DNA of 64,000 nt from Aldrovandia affinis (taxonomy: Eukaryota > Chordata > Actinopteri > Notacanthiformes > Halosauridae), in contig JAINUG010000005.1 of the NCBI GenBank assembly GCA_029706075.1, positions 3,895,001-3,959,000 of the forward strand. The letters are read 5' to 3'. Made by a program: the position numbers and the translations under genes. Below are positions 1 through 11,193 of the stretch, piece after piece (within the stretch, counting starts at the first letter, position 1; every line of letters starts with the position of its first letter). The notes beneath the pieces are model-generated. The model was not told the origin of the DNA, ran no database searches, and saw only the letters and a program-made list of their open reading frames with translations.

Positions 1-1541
1 TCTATTTAGCTAGCAACAGCTATGTAATTAATTTTAGTGATGGAAATGTATGTTTGATTTGGTTGTTTTAGGGACTGATCATGACATTGTGGGACAAAAA
101 ACAAGAGAAGTTTTGCACTTAGGAACTCCATGCTCTGTCCCTATGTTGTCCAATAGATCACTTAGATAACGTAATATCTGCACACGGCTAATTCCTGTAT
201 GTTTTGTTAACCGGGCCAGTAACAGGCCGCGTTATACATAAATATAACCACTGTTAGTATACTAACAGAATGTCAAGCAAAACAGAAATATTGCCTACAT
301 GCTATGCTTAGGAGTGGCATGCTTAGGACTTGAAATTAAGCAGGTACATTAGATTGTGCAGGGTACAGAACTCGTAATACAAAGAACACAAGGATTGAGT
401 CAAACATAAATTCAAATCGAAGGTCCAAGTGTTCATTTGTGCAGCAGTAAAACTAGCTCTGTCCGATTAAGTAATGGTCACGTGTAGGGGAGGAATTCGG
501 ACTTCACAATCTGAAACCCAAGGCCCAGACGCCGCAGTCTGGGGTTTAAATCAACAGTGGTCCTCCCCTCACAAGATAATGACCACGAAGGACGTTGAGC
601 ATGGCTCACCTGTCACTGGAATTTACGAGCCCAGTTCGGGCAAGTCTCCGACAGCACGAGGAGGAGAGAACGTGGATTCAAAATTAAAGAAATTAATCCC
701 ACCACGTTTAATTATTATATCTTTGTATCAGGGATTCTGTTAAATTTACCGCCAGCATTCCTGAGTCGCACGGTGGATTCTTTTGAGTGTACTTGGAAGT
801 GTGTTCTTACAAGTACACGAGAATGCAGGACGCCTTTTGGCAAACATTTAACAAATGGACAAGCTAATTTTGCTAGCTAGCTAGCTATTAAAAATGGAAT
901 GATATAAAGGTAATGACTTAAATAGTTAGCTATAATAATGAAGCTAGCCACTTTATCTAACCATAAAAACACACTAATCATAAGAAGATATGTTGCTAGC
1001 TAACAAGTCAAACAGCACTAGCTAACTCGTTCTGTGGTCACTATTTTTATTCAGTTCACAGTGCATGTTTATTACAAACTTAGCTAGTTAGATATCAAGC
1101 TATACATAGTAGTTAGTAGGTTTGGTGCTTAACTGTGAGTGAAAAATGTGCTGTTTATCTAATTTTCTAAAAGTTTGTTTTTGTCTTCTTGCTTGCTGCT
1201 AACAACACTTGCTACTTCACTAGCATTGCTTAAAAAAATAAGTCAATATTCATCTTTATTTAATTCTCAATGTCATGTCAAATATGTTAGAAGTTGGTCT
1301 GGGTTATTTTGATGTGTAGTTTGTCTTTGTAAGTAATTTGACAATTGAGTTATTGAGCTATTAAGTTCATGCTTTATAGTTGAAAGAATTTTAGCCTTTT
1401 CCTCATAAAAAATCTGATTTAGTTCAATTTCAGATATGGCAACATGGTTTTTCAGTTCTTTAATTGTCTTGTTTCAAGAAGAGTTAAGGTAAGAGGCAAA
1501 TGTAGTACAATTTTCTCTCATAAATCTGTCACCTCCTAGAG
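1..1541. other. AT-rich noncoding stretch, TAGC-rich
   Basis: I recognise no gene here. The sequence is AT-rich, and between about 840 and 1130 it carries many copies of the self-complementary tetranucleotides AGCT, GCTA and CTAG, often as short runs such as GCTAGCTAGCTAGC. The open frame at 474-743 has no recognisable motif and ordinary flanking composition; I treat it as chance. Confidence 0.5.
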
Positions 1542-1625
1542 CAGTGGTTCCCAAACCTCTCCTTGAGTACCCCCAGCCACAAGTTGTGTCCGAATCTGAG
1601 TTGAGCCCGAATCTGAGTTGAGTTA
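1542..1625 (+). mobile_element. hAT-type terminal fragment
   Basis: The block begins CAGTGGTTCCCAAACC, which has the form of the terminal inverted repeat of many vertebrate hAT transposons (CAGTGGTTCYCAAAC class). No matching inverted end was found nearby, so only one terminus seems to survive. It also contains a perfect tandem duplication of a 17-bp unit (1591-1607 and 1608-1624). The family call rests on the terminus alone. Confidence 0.45.
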
Positions 1626-1932
1626 TTAATATTTCAATTAAATGGTTTAAAAATTCTGGATTTTGCAGTAAAGTTGTATTAAACTGGCACCTAGAACTGT
1701 TGGCAGAGGTTGACAATTCCAAATCTTACCCTCTACTCAATCAGCAAAAATTGTTTTTTTATGAGATTAGCCAGATGGTGATTTTTACCTTTTGGCCTGT
1801 CACTCAAGAACAGTTTAGTCTAGAATCTAAATAATTTTTTCCCTTGAATAATTGGCTCAAGGAAAATGTATTTCTTCCAGTGGTGGGCCGTCAGGGCCTG
1901 CAAGGCCTTCTCTGCTGGCCTAAAAAATATCT

Positions 1933-2446
1933 GAATCACAGACTGATGTTAATTACATTTTGTCCATGAATACTTATTAAATAATTCCAAATGGTCTGTT
2001 CGCTTCCTTTCATAGCTGTTCCCCTGGTTGCACTGCATCCAGACGTGTATTTTCATATTAAAGCATTTAACCAATCACATTTCAGCCATCATTTGTTGCC
2101 AGGGTTAAATAAATCTGCCTGGAGGCCTTCACAATCAGTTCTACAGGCCCTGTAGCATAAAATAAGTGTTGATCAAACTGTTGCTTCAACCAATCAGATT
2201 TTGAGTTGGGGACACGAAGGCCTTCTAGAAGGCCTAGGTAACGTCAGCGTATTCACACCCTTTGATTGGATAGTCAGAGAGTGTCTGACTATGATGTAAT
2301 GTGATTGGTTAAATGCTTTAATATGAAAATACACGTCTGGATGCAGCGCAACCAGGGGAACAGCTATGAAAGGAAGCGAACAGACCATTTGGAATTATTT
2401 AATAAGTATTCATGGACAAAATATAATTAACATCAGTCTGTGATTC
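1933..2446. repeat. 149-bp near-perfect inverted repeat inside hAT
   Basis: The left arm (1933-2081) and right arm (2298-2446) are reverse complements over 149 bp with only about two mismatches by eye; the loop is 216 bp. The right arm stops almost where recognisable transposase coding sequence begins (2443). The palindrome is therefore an inverted duplication of DNA immediately upstream of the transposase C-terminus, not the transposon ends. A transcript would fold into a long hairpin. Confidence 0.93.
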
Positions 2447-2652
2447 AGACATTTGAGCGGACATTTTCAGCCCTAAAGCGAATTAAAACTTATGCCAGAA
2501 ATACGACAGGGCAGGCTCGCTTTTCAGCATTAGCTTCGATGGCGATAGAAAAGGACTTCTTGATGGAACTGAAACACACGGATAATCTGTACGACAGAGT
2601 AATTGAACTCTTTTTGAGGAAAGAAAGGACGATGGATTTTGTGTACAAATAA
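2443..2652 (+). pseudogene. hAT transposase, C-terminal dimerisation remnant
   Basis: An open frame of about 70 codons ends at a TAA and reads FERTFSALKRIKTYARNT, then GQARFSALASMAIEK. This is the hAT C-terminal dimerisation region (typical pattern E-R-x-F-S-x-L-x-R-I-K, then G-x-x-R-x-x-x-L-A). In the family this region mediates transposase oligomerisation and follows the DDE catalytic core. The DNA-binding zinc finger and the catalytic core are absent, so the fragment cannot be an active transposase. There is no ATG at the start; the frame simply enters from the right palindrome arm. It most resembles the transposons related to zinc finger MYM-type proteins. Confidence 0.82.
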
Positions 2653-2828
2653 TAAGGATTTTTGGTGAGTAAAATGTTGCTATTTTCCTAAATAATATTG
2701 CAATTTTATGAGGTTATTATTGGTGCTTTTTTATGTGTGTCGCAGCTGTAGCACCCCGGGTTTGTTTCTTCAGTAAAGGCATTTATTCTGGATACACGAG
2801 TTATCTATCTGCGATGCAACGGCAACGG

Positions 2829-3309
2829 GTGTCTGTTCGGTTTGTTTTTGCACTTTGTTTATTTATTTTTCTTCATTCATGTTTCATTCTCGTTCTGTTC
2901 CCCGTCTGTCATTGTTCCTGTTCGAGTTCCTCTCCTTGTCTTGTCATGCACTTCGGGAAATTCTGTTTCGGTTTTTTATGGAGGAGGAGGAACGCATAAA
3001 GGAATCTGCGTGCGAATAAAGCGGAATGTGAGAAGCGTACAGAGATGGGACGAGAGAGAATGACAGCGATAGTTAGAAGCGTGAGATAATTAGTGATTAG
3101 TAGTGTTAGTAACTTAATCTAAATCCCTAATGTTAGTAGATTAGTTGGTTAGTACTATATACATCTAACTAATATATACAAAGTGTAATTAGAAAGTAAG
3201 AAGGAAGTAAAACGAGATTAGAAACGAAGACGGAAAAACCGAAACATAGAATGAAACATGACTGAAGAAAGATAAATAAACAAAGTGCAAAAACAAACCG
3301 AACAGACAC
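2829..3309. repeat. Second imperfect inverted repeat in hAT element
   Basis: Positions 2829-2889 and 3249-3309 are reverse complements with a few mismatches; both contain the core TTTGTTTTTGCACTTTGTTT or its complement. A further shorter pair lies inside, TTCTGTTTCGGTTTTTT near 2960 against the complement near 3233. It is separate from the 1933-2446 palindrome. The open frames at 2733-3063 lie across this structure and look non-coding. Confidence 0.8.
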
Positions 3310-3423
3310 TCAAAACATAACAATAAGATGGCTTTTATATAAGTTATTGAGGGGTGGATTGATTCAGACGGAGCACTACTGAAGGCCTAGGTGTGAAATG
3401 CATGGCCCGCCACTGATTTCTTC

Positions 3424-3950
3424 TAATGTGAGAAGAGATCATTTTCATTTTCATTTTCTGCCAGATTGGAATTTCCATCATGTTGAATTGAGTCAAAAAC
3501 ACATTTTTTTGCTTCTTCTCCTACAAAGTTGACCCAGTCTTCACCAAATTAGTATGCCAAGAATGCTTGGAGTAACCCGGAAAAAATAAAAATCTGTTGT
3601 TGTAATGCCTCAAAGTGTTTGGCCGTTGTGCCCTAATGAAGTCTGTTTAACCTATGATCATGGGACTTTCATTGCAATGAGCAATGAACAATACTTCTTA
3701 AGAATAATGGGCTTACCTTCTTGCTAATGCCTTCCTAAGCTTGTAGGCTAAATGTTTGCACCATTCATCCAATAAGCAATGATTGGTACATTTTGATTTG
3801 ACCCGTTAATTGCCGCTTGTGGATATATTTTTATTCAGAAATGTTGTTTTTCAGGTCAGAGCTTGCTTGTATTTACATATTAATGTTTATTGATACATGT
3901 GATTTTCTCCTGTCTAATGTACATCATCTTCTGCTCACTTCCAATTCTTA
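3424..3950. other. Unassigned noncoding DNA
   Basis: I see no gene, repeat end or RNA gene here. The stretch separates the hAT element from the L1-type endonuclease fragment and may include decayed LINE sequence not recognisable by eye. Confidence 0.4.
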
Positions 3951-3954
3951 CACT

Positions 3955-4400
3955 TTATGACTGGAGATATTGTGAGAATGTCATGGAATGTGTGTGGTTT
4001 GAACTTGGGAATAAAACGAACAAAGTGTCTTGAATTTCAAAGACGCAAAAAGGTGTCCATAGCCCTTCAGGAATCCCATCTGAAAACGTGATGTGCATAG
4101 ATTTCAGAATTAACATTACAATTGTGGAGCACATTCTCGCATGCCCACTAAAACCAAAGGTGTATTGATACTTATTGACAGGAAGCTTAAATTGCAGATG
4201 GTTGATTCTAGATTGGACAATTTGTGATGTTTCGTTAATATACTTTGGAAAATTGTCAGGTTTAAATCTATAGCCTAAATACACTCAAACCCAACTTTCT
4301 CAATAATATTTCTCTGTTGTGGGAGGAGATTTTTACAGTTTTTACAGAAGTGTACAGTTCAGATTTAGACAAAACGAAAACTTTTTTCTGCCAGACATAG
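3955..4400 (+). pseudogene. L1-type LINE ORF2 endonuclease fragment
   Basis: Plus-strand translation from about 3962 gives MSWNVCGLNLGIKRTKC followed by VSIALQESHL. This is the start of the APE-type endonuclease of L1-clade ORF2 (pattern S-W-N-V-x-G-L-N, then L-Q-E-T-H-L with the catalytic Glu; here LQESHL). Downstream, after stops and frame changes, scraps such as KGVLILIDRKL and LLWEEIF fit the same domain (the latter matching the V-G-G-D-F strand). Several stops break it. The minus-strand open frame at 3955-4284 is only its shadow. It is a different copy from the L1 at 9.56-16.9 kb. Confidence 0.7.
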
Positions 4401-5030
4401 AACATACTCCCATATAGATATTTACCTCCCCAGATATGAGTAACTCATCTCAACATAAATTATTCCCATGACAATTTTGTACCATTCCCCGGTAGCTTAT
4501 TGTACATTCTTTCAGACAATAGTTACAAGAGAGGTCATGGTGAACTCTGGAATTCGTGTCATGAATCTGCCAAGTTTGGTTGCTGTAGGCTTTTCAGTTT
4601 CTGAGCTATAGACACTTTTAGGGCATAATAATAATAACTATAAAAATAACCATGCGCAACAGTACAACGATTCACCCTATGGCTGGTTACAATGTAAAGT
4701 CGCTAGGGACCTGTGACTCTATAAAAGCAATGCCCGACTGGAGTTCAGCAAACTGTCAGGCAAACAACCACTGCTGAACACACTGTAATTTTCATACTCA
4801 AAACTGGGAATTTTTTAGAGGGAGTAGAATTAAGCATACAAAGTGCAGATTATACATGAGCAGTATCCCATCAATGTAGTCTGCACGAGGCAAATAAGCA
4901 AGTAATGTAATCAAGCACTATTGTTAACTTAACCTAAAATGTGTGTGAGAGAAACCAATTATAAATAAATCTACTAGAGCCTAAATTAGCAAATAACTAA
5001 CAATTAGATTAATACAGTCTCATATCATTA
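4401..5030. other. Unassigned DNA with possible old repeat near 4530-4640
   Basis: No gene is visible. Around 4530-4640 the text ending in an AAT/AAC-rich run (ATAATAATAATAA) resembles the 3' end of a dispersed fish repeat, but I cannot name the family. The remainder is AT-rich. Confidence 0.35.
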
Positions 5031-6062
5031 CATTACCATCATTTAGCAGACTTTCTTTTATCCAAAGCAACTTACAAAACTTACAGTCAAGTGTATTCAG
5101 ATTGAGTAGATAAACAACCACTTGATGCTACAATCTTCAAGCACATCAATCCTCAAGTAAGAATCATAAATAACACAAATGCTAAAGGAAATTATCAACA
5201 AGTATATTATTTTATTTTTGTCAATATAGGGATGGGTGGGTTAAGGTCCAAGGTGCAGTCTAAAAAGGTCCGTTTTCAAGTGCGTTTTCAGTCTGCGGTG
5301 GAAGATGGGCAGCAATTCAGCTGTCCTGACCTTTGGTGGGGAGTTCATTCCACCAGGACAGACAAGAGTCGTGACTGGAATGAATGGTCATTGGTCACTC
5401 GGTGTGAGGAAGCAATCAATTGCCTAGAGGCAGCAGTGCACAGCAGTCGGGCTGTAGTGTAGTGCATGACTATAGCCATGAGGTAGGGAGGGGCTGTTCC
5501 ATTTATAGCCCGGTAGGTCAGCATCATTGTCTTAAATCTGATGCAAGCGGCTATGCAGAGTCAGTGAAGGGTGTGGAGGAGTGGAGAGGTGTGGGAACTC
5601 TTGGGGAGGTTGAATACCAGATGGGCTGCAGGGGTATGATGCCACATGCGGGAGCTCCAGCCAGCAGCGAATTGCAGTAGTCAAGCCACAAGATGACAAG
5701 AGCCTGGACCATCACCTGCGCCGCTTCCCTTGGAGGAAGGGGCAAATGCTCCCAATGTTATAAAGCATGAATCTAGAGGAACGTGTCACAGACGCAAAGT
5801 TTGGAGAGAATGACAGCTGGTCATTCAGAGTCACATCTAGGTTCTTTGCAGTTGGAGACTTGTGTTGCCACCTGAGTGTCAGAAGGGGGAAAAGAGAAAA
5901 CATTTGGGTGTCATCGGCATAAAAGTGCCAAGAGAAGCCACATGAGAGTATAACAGAGTCAATAGACTTGGTGTAAAGGGAGAAGAGAAGAGGACCTAAT
6001 ACAGAGCCCTGGGGGACACCAGAGGCTGCATGGCTTAGACAATGGGTTGAATGGCTATGGCC
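5031..6062 (-). mobile_element. 5'-truncated L2-clade LINE
   Basis: On the minus strand, translation gives reverse transcriptase blocks [19 protein letters not shown] and FYADDTQMF (catalytic YADD), then a jump to [34 protein letters not shown] and TAPPYLMAIV, and finally a 3' UTR ending in the L2-type stem-loop tail (AGTAAGTTGC... at 5035-5090, read on the minus strand). All blocks align with the larger L2 at 39.6-42.8 kb. About 50 residues between YADD and the C-terminal region are missing, and the blocks lie in different frames, so this copy is dead and older. 5' truncation at about 6062 is usual for LINE insertion. Confidence 0.88.
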
Positions 6063-6539
6063 CATCAATAAAACATAACACCACAAACCAACCAACAGCA
6101 ACTAGGCAAAACATGCAGATAGCTTCTATCAACCCAGCAACAGCAAACAGATAAACACAATATTACTTAAGCCCAATGAGTTACAGCAACACAAGTTTAA
6201 CGCTTTATAACAATGCACTTATTAAGACTATTAAATAACAAAGACAGAGAGCACAAGCACAGTTAAATAGCAGACTATGAGCAAAACATTTACCAATTCA
6301 ATCCACTTGGTCAGATTTTCCTGAAGAAATCCAACAGCACTGGAGCCATTGGGGGATTTCGTAAAGTCAATGAGATGAATCTAGACCGGTCGTTCAATTG
6401 CAATGATTAGTTTGAATAGTATTTGTCCTTTGCCAAGAAAATAAAATCTACATTGGTAATGGCATGAGGAGGAGACTAGTGATTTTCAGATCAGAGTTTG
6501 GAATATAAAACCTGTGCAACTTATCTAACCGCAGTGTTT

Positions 6540-6561
6540 TATATATATATATATATATATA
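6540..6561. repeat. (AT)n microsatellite
   Basis: An uninterrupted run of about ten AT units. Confidence 0.95.
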
Positions 6562-9555
6562 ATTCTGATTTCATTTAAAAGCCTGTCACTAAAAAATCAG
6601 TTGTCCTTTAATTCTTGTTGAGTAGATGTATTTTAAACAAATATTTCACAGTTCAAATCAATGTTCCTTTTAGTTAGTTGCAATACTAGTTGGTTGCTTT
6701 TTTGAGGATGAAGTGCTCTAGTTTCAATGTAAAAGTGCAATGCGCAGACAGTAGCATTAATCCAGGATGGAGGAGCATTAATGGGCTTTCACACCTAATG
6801 CACAATAGTGCAATTGTGACCAGCCCTTCATTGTTTTCAATGTAGAAAAGTGCAGTGCACAAGCTTCTGTTTATTGCAAAGCCATTGTATATGATGTCTA
6901 TGAGATGTTGGTGAAATATTTGATGTCAATTTTGGGAAGCACAACATAATTTTACAAAGGTTTTATGTATAACAAAAAGGAAGAAAAAAGTAATAAAATA
7001 CGTATTGTACTAAATGCAGTGTTTTTTTCCTTTAAGCATCTAGCATACTGAGGCCTGATTACTTGGGCCTTAGGCCTCCACCTTTGTTCTAAACTTCTGA
7101 CTTCAAAATAAACATAATTTCTGTGTGTGACTGTGATATTTGTAGGACACCAAGTATACTGTTGTGACATACAAAAGTGTATATTTAGTATTCTGCCCTT
7201 TTTTCAAGCATTTGTCCGTGCCATCTCACTGGCTGTTCTCATGAAAGCTCTGTCTGATAGAGAAGGAGAGCCATACTGACTACACTCAGAAGCCATGAAA
7301 TCTTGCCGATACAACAGCTACACTCAGGAAACTGCAGAGCAGGGAGGGGAATAAATGTTAAATGTCATCTGGGAGAGTGCTCACAATGAGGAGGTGAAGA
7401 CAATGCTGCAGGTGACATTTATGAGGATGGTAAAAGATGCCCTGGACCAATTGTTGAGGAAGTGTTGGTTTTCTGAAGCAATCAGTCCTAAACTGCAAAG
7501 CTAGCTTTATATTCTTACTGACAGCGATAGTCAATGTGTGGGTTTTGTTCACACATTTCATATATACCCTAAGTAAGAAGGAAAAATTAAGATATGAGTT
7601 GAAAAAAAGTATATTGAAAGAGAGAGATATTGTGTAACGACAATACAGTTTTATACAATTCAATACATTTCTATAATTTAAGATAATATATAGCATGTAA
7701 TGACCTTTGCACTTCAGATCCCATCCAGTCGATGTGCAGTCAAACTATCAACATGTATCCAGGACGGAGGTTCATTAAATACAGTTTTAAAAAAAAAAAA
7801 ATGTAAATAAATATACTGAATGAGATATCACTGACTGTTGTTTACAAGACACATCCATTCCACGGGAAGTACTCTAAATAACCATGAATTAAGTGATGTT
7901 CCATTTAAAGTGGTGGCTATTGCCTTGCTTTGATAGGCCTGGTGCACAAACAAATTTAGGAGTATGGTTCCTGCAGATATATTGCACATATACTTACTTT
8001 CCCAAAATGAAATATAGAATGGAACGGTGCTTTCTACACTAATGGTCTGTGACAAGTGGGGCAGTATAAATCACCCTGCTATAAGACCAGACTAAATAAG
8101 ACAAAATGTCCTCCCCCCCCCCCCCATTTCTGCCTCATTTAATGCCAGGTAAAAAGACTGAAAAGCTTTCAGAAAAGGACAAAAACCTGACCTCTAATGT
8201 GTGCTAATGTAGACCCTGCCCTGCATTAACGCAAAGCTAGCATCATTTATTGATGTATTTTTCCAGCTCGACCTGTGTACACTGCCACTTTTTGCACCTT
8301 TAACATGGAGATAAAATAAAGACTGGTAAAGTGCAGATAAAGGATAAGAAGCATATCATTAGTACTGATATGAGTCTTAATGTTATTTCCATAATGTTTG
8401 GCACTTCCTAAACTCACATTGTATCCACTTTGGAATGCAGCCCTAATAGCGCAGGGTTTTTTATTTATTTATACAAATCACATATGACACAGTACAAAAG
8501 TTTATTTTTCTATTAATCATGTATAAAATAGAGAAAGCTAATGAGAAAACTACTCTGCAACTGTCATATAAACTACAGCTTTACCACGTTAGGTAGATAT
8601 ACAGTAAACAAACACTACTCCCTACTGCTCCTTAATGACATATAACTTGTTCAGTCTACAATCGCAAAAAATACAAAATAATGTTTTGCTTGCAAGCCTT
8701 TTTAAACATTTTTTATAATAAACTACATTTCATCGAATCTGTGTCAGACTTTGCCTGAGACTTGACTCAGATTTCTACATTAGAAGCTTGTTGATAATGA
8801 ATATGCAGACCATGTGTTTTAGTTTTGTGTAATAATATCTTATATCTGTGTCTGATCATATGACTGATATATGAATAGAATATTGTATTGATTTGTGCTG
8901 CTTTTGGGGATACCGTTGTGATGCAGTTACTACGCACTCAACATTCGCTGGCTTCTGGCAATAGCGTTATTGTATTGCCTTCTACAATTTTCCATGGTGG
9001 CTCCATTTGTGGTGTCATTCGCCTTCAATGAGTACAAACAAACCAACAACAATAAAAGAAGCAAAACTTGCAGGTTGAGGGGGGAACAATGACCTAGAAT
9101 ATCATCTGCCACCTCAAGACTCAAGAGGTCAGTAATGTAACATTACGTTTTTAATTAGCTACCTAGCGTTATCAATATCTGACTGATAGCTAGCTAGCTA
9201 TATCGATAGCTTGGTGCTCATTCTGTCTCCTGCCCTGCTCTACTCATTAGCGGGAACAAATATTGAAGTAAGGGTGCTGTTTTTGTGTGGGGGGAGTTTG
9301 AAAAATTTTTCACTGTATATCCTGTTACTTTTCAACACGTCTGATGATTTAGTTTGTTATAAGGGGGGCAAGCACTGGAGGTGCTGCAGCAGCCTATTGT
9401 ATTACTTCGTTGTATTATACTTCTTCTTCAGATTGTTGTACTTTCACTTTTTGTTGCGCAACAGAGTTAGAAATTTAGAGAATATGTGCCTCTCCAAAGA
9501 TTATTTCAATTATAGATTGTTTGTTGTTATCTTGATATTAAAAATGACAATTAGA
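6562..9555. other. Unassigned AT-rich noncoding DNA
   Basis: No coding region can be supported; the open frames of 60-116 codons here have no motifs. Visible small features are a homopolymer run of C near 8113-8125, an A-run near 7789-7801, and two diverged similar segments near 6730 and 6840 (both containing TTTCAATGTA followed by AAAGTGCA). GCTAGCTAGCTA runs recur near 9190. Confidence 0.45.
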
Positions 9556-9738
9556 TACTGACTTCTGGTGGTGGTGCACAGGCAAGATGGTGGCATAGCG
9601 CAATGGTGGCTTTTTTTGCTAAATTGATGTATTAACCCGTTGCTAACTTTAAACAAGGAATGGGATTACGTTCAGCTGCAGTTGCAGAACAAACAGAAAA
9701 ACGTAAAATGAAGAGAGGGAAGCTGCAACTACTAACAA

Positions 9739-10318
9739 ACAATGGATGAAGTTCACATGAACGAGATGTTAAAAGAAGTCCCCGGTGAAATCGTTAAACA
9801 GCTGAAAGATTTCAGAGAAGACTTCAAAGCATTCAGGGCCGAAAAAAGAGCAAGGTTTAACTCAACTAAAGGAGGAACAGAAAGGTCAAACTGGAGTTGA
9901 AGAAGACTAATAAAAGGGCAGAAGTGGAATAGAGAATGGCGGAAGGTGAAGAACGAGAAGTTTTCCTAGTTGAGGTTATTAAATAATTGGAAAAGAAACT
10001 GAAAGAAGCCGACAATCGGATTGAATACCTTGAAAATAAGTCTCGTCATAAGAATATACAATGTAAAATAGGTTGAAACTGGAGACATTTGTGGGGAAAC
10101 TTTAAATCCCTCATGAGCAATTGCACATTATGCGAGCACACCTCTCCCCGATGGACAGGACCCCAAAAGAAGGTGTCCTTAATTGGGACATCAAACAGCT
10201 TGTTCTTAAAACTGCATGGGCAAAAAGGGATTTGGAATTCCAAGGAGCTCTAATTTATTTTGAGCAGGACAGAAAAAGGGAAAAAAATAAGACAAATGAG
10301 AATGGATTTTTCTGTTGA
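9739..10318 (+). pseudogene. L1-type ORF1 (RNA-binding protein) remnant
   Basis: The segment starts near MDEVHMNEMLKEVPGEIV and shows a charged coiled-coil-like stretch ending KKLKEADNRIEYLENKSRH, the hinge before the RNA-recognition domain in L1 ORF1p. The C-terminal part (10121-10318) reads IMRAHLSPMDRTPKEG and then LKTAWAKRDLEFQGALIYF. This matches the ORF1p pattern of R-A-H followed by a Leu/Lys-rich helix and an I-x-F strand. In the family this protein trimerises and coats LINE RNA in the cytoplasm. Several frame changes separate the pieces, so no product is expected. Confidence 0.72.
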
Positions 10319-10380
10319 AATATGTTAGTTGGCTTACTTTGTGTTAATTTCGGTCTAGATGAGATCATGCAAACTGAAGT

Positions 10381-10382
<2 letters not shown>

Positions 10383-10437
<55 letters not shown>

Positions 10438-10460
10438 TATATATATATATATATATTTAT
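10383..10460. repeat. (TA)n microsatellite
   Basis: A nearly pure TA repeat of roughly 70 bp with one short interruption (ATACTATA), lying between the ORF1 and ORF2 remnants. It can form a cruciform-prone AT tract. Confidence 0.95.
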
Positions 10461-11020
10461 ATATAGTAATATAATTAATACTGAAAGTGATAAAATATCT
10501 GTATGAAATAATGCTAAATATAAATTAAGGCACGATGTGCAAGTTTGTGATGATCAATTGGTATTATGGAAAATGCACAAGTTTACAATATGCTCACCAG
10601 AAAATTAAATGTTGAATGAAATATAAAGCACTACTTCTACAGCTATGTGCAAGGGTTCAAGAGCATGAAGATGACCGAGGGTTAGTGTGAATTGTGAATG
10701 TTAGCAAGTAAAAATATAGTAGCTGGGTAGGCGTAAGGAGTTAAATGTGAGCATGGGAGCAAAAGTAGAAATCAATATGTATGTGCATGCATGATAGGAG
10801 TGTGAGTGTGCATGGGCGTACATATGTAGCCTTTATTCTCTTAATTATTTATTTTCTTAATCTTCTTATATCCCTTTATATTATATTCTTATATTCTTTC
10901 TGAAAGCCTTTTGTTTCTTTTGAAAATCTTTTTCAGGACAATCAGGACTATACATTATGTAAAAAACTGATGAAAGTATGTTATGCAACATTTGAGAGTT
11001 GGATATGGTTAGGATATGGA

Positions 11021-11193
11021 CAGTGTAGTGTAATGGTTAGGGAGCTGGGCTTGTAACTTAGAGGTTGCAGGTTCAATTCCCAGATGGGGCACTGCTGTTG
11101 TACCCTTAAGCAAGGTACTTAACCTGAATGGATTGTATGTAAAGAAATGTAAACTGTGTAAGTCGCTCTGGATAAGAGCGTCTGCTAAATGCT
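11021..11193 (+). mobile_element. tRNA-derived SINE with L2-type tail
   Basis: The 5' part resembles a tRNA with an A box (TAGTGTAATGGTTAGGGAGC) and a B box (GGTTGCAGGTTCAATTCCC), the internal RNA polymerase III promoter. The 3' part ends GTAAGTCGCTCTGGATAAG then AGCGTCTGCTAAATGC, the same stem-loop tail as the L2 at 39.6-42.8 kb. The SINE would have been mobilised by L2 reverse transcriptase. It sits inside the L1-type remnant. Confidence 0.88.

Larger units (their letters stand above)
1878..3415 (+). mobile_element. Non-autonomous hAT transposon with 8-bp TSD
   Basis: The element starts CAGTGGTGGGCCGTCAGGG and ends with the inverted counterpart (GCATGGCCCGCCACTG on the plus strand). It is flanked by a perfect 8-bp target-site duplication, ATTTCTTC, at 1870-1877 and 3416-3423, the size diagnostic of hAT. 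It is 1538 bp long, about half of a full autonomous hAT. It keeps only the C-terminal piece of a transposase (2443-2652) and has two internal inverted repeats (1933-2446 and 2829-3309). It must have moved with transposase supplied in trans. The clean TSD suggests moderate age. Confidence 0.9.

Noticed and set aside
2733-3063. Two overlapping hydrophobic open frames resembling membrane peptides
   Set aside because: They fall inside the foldback part of the hAT element; the hydrophobicity comes from T-rich DNA.
11021-11110. Possible tRNA gene
   Set aside because: It has A and B boxes but continues into a LINE-type tail, and the cloverleaf is not maintained; it is a SINE head.
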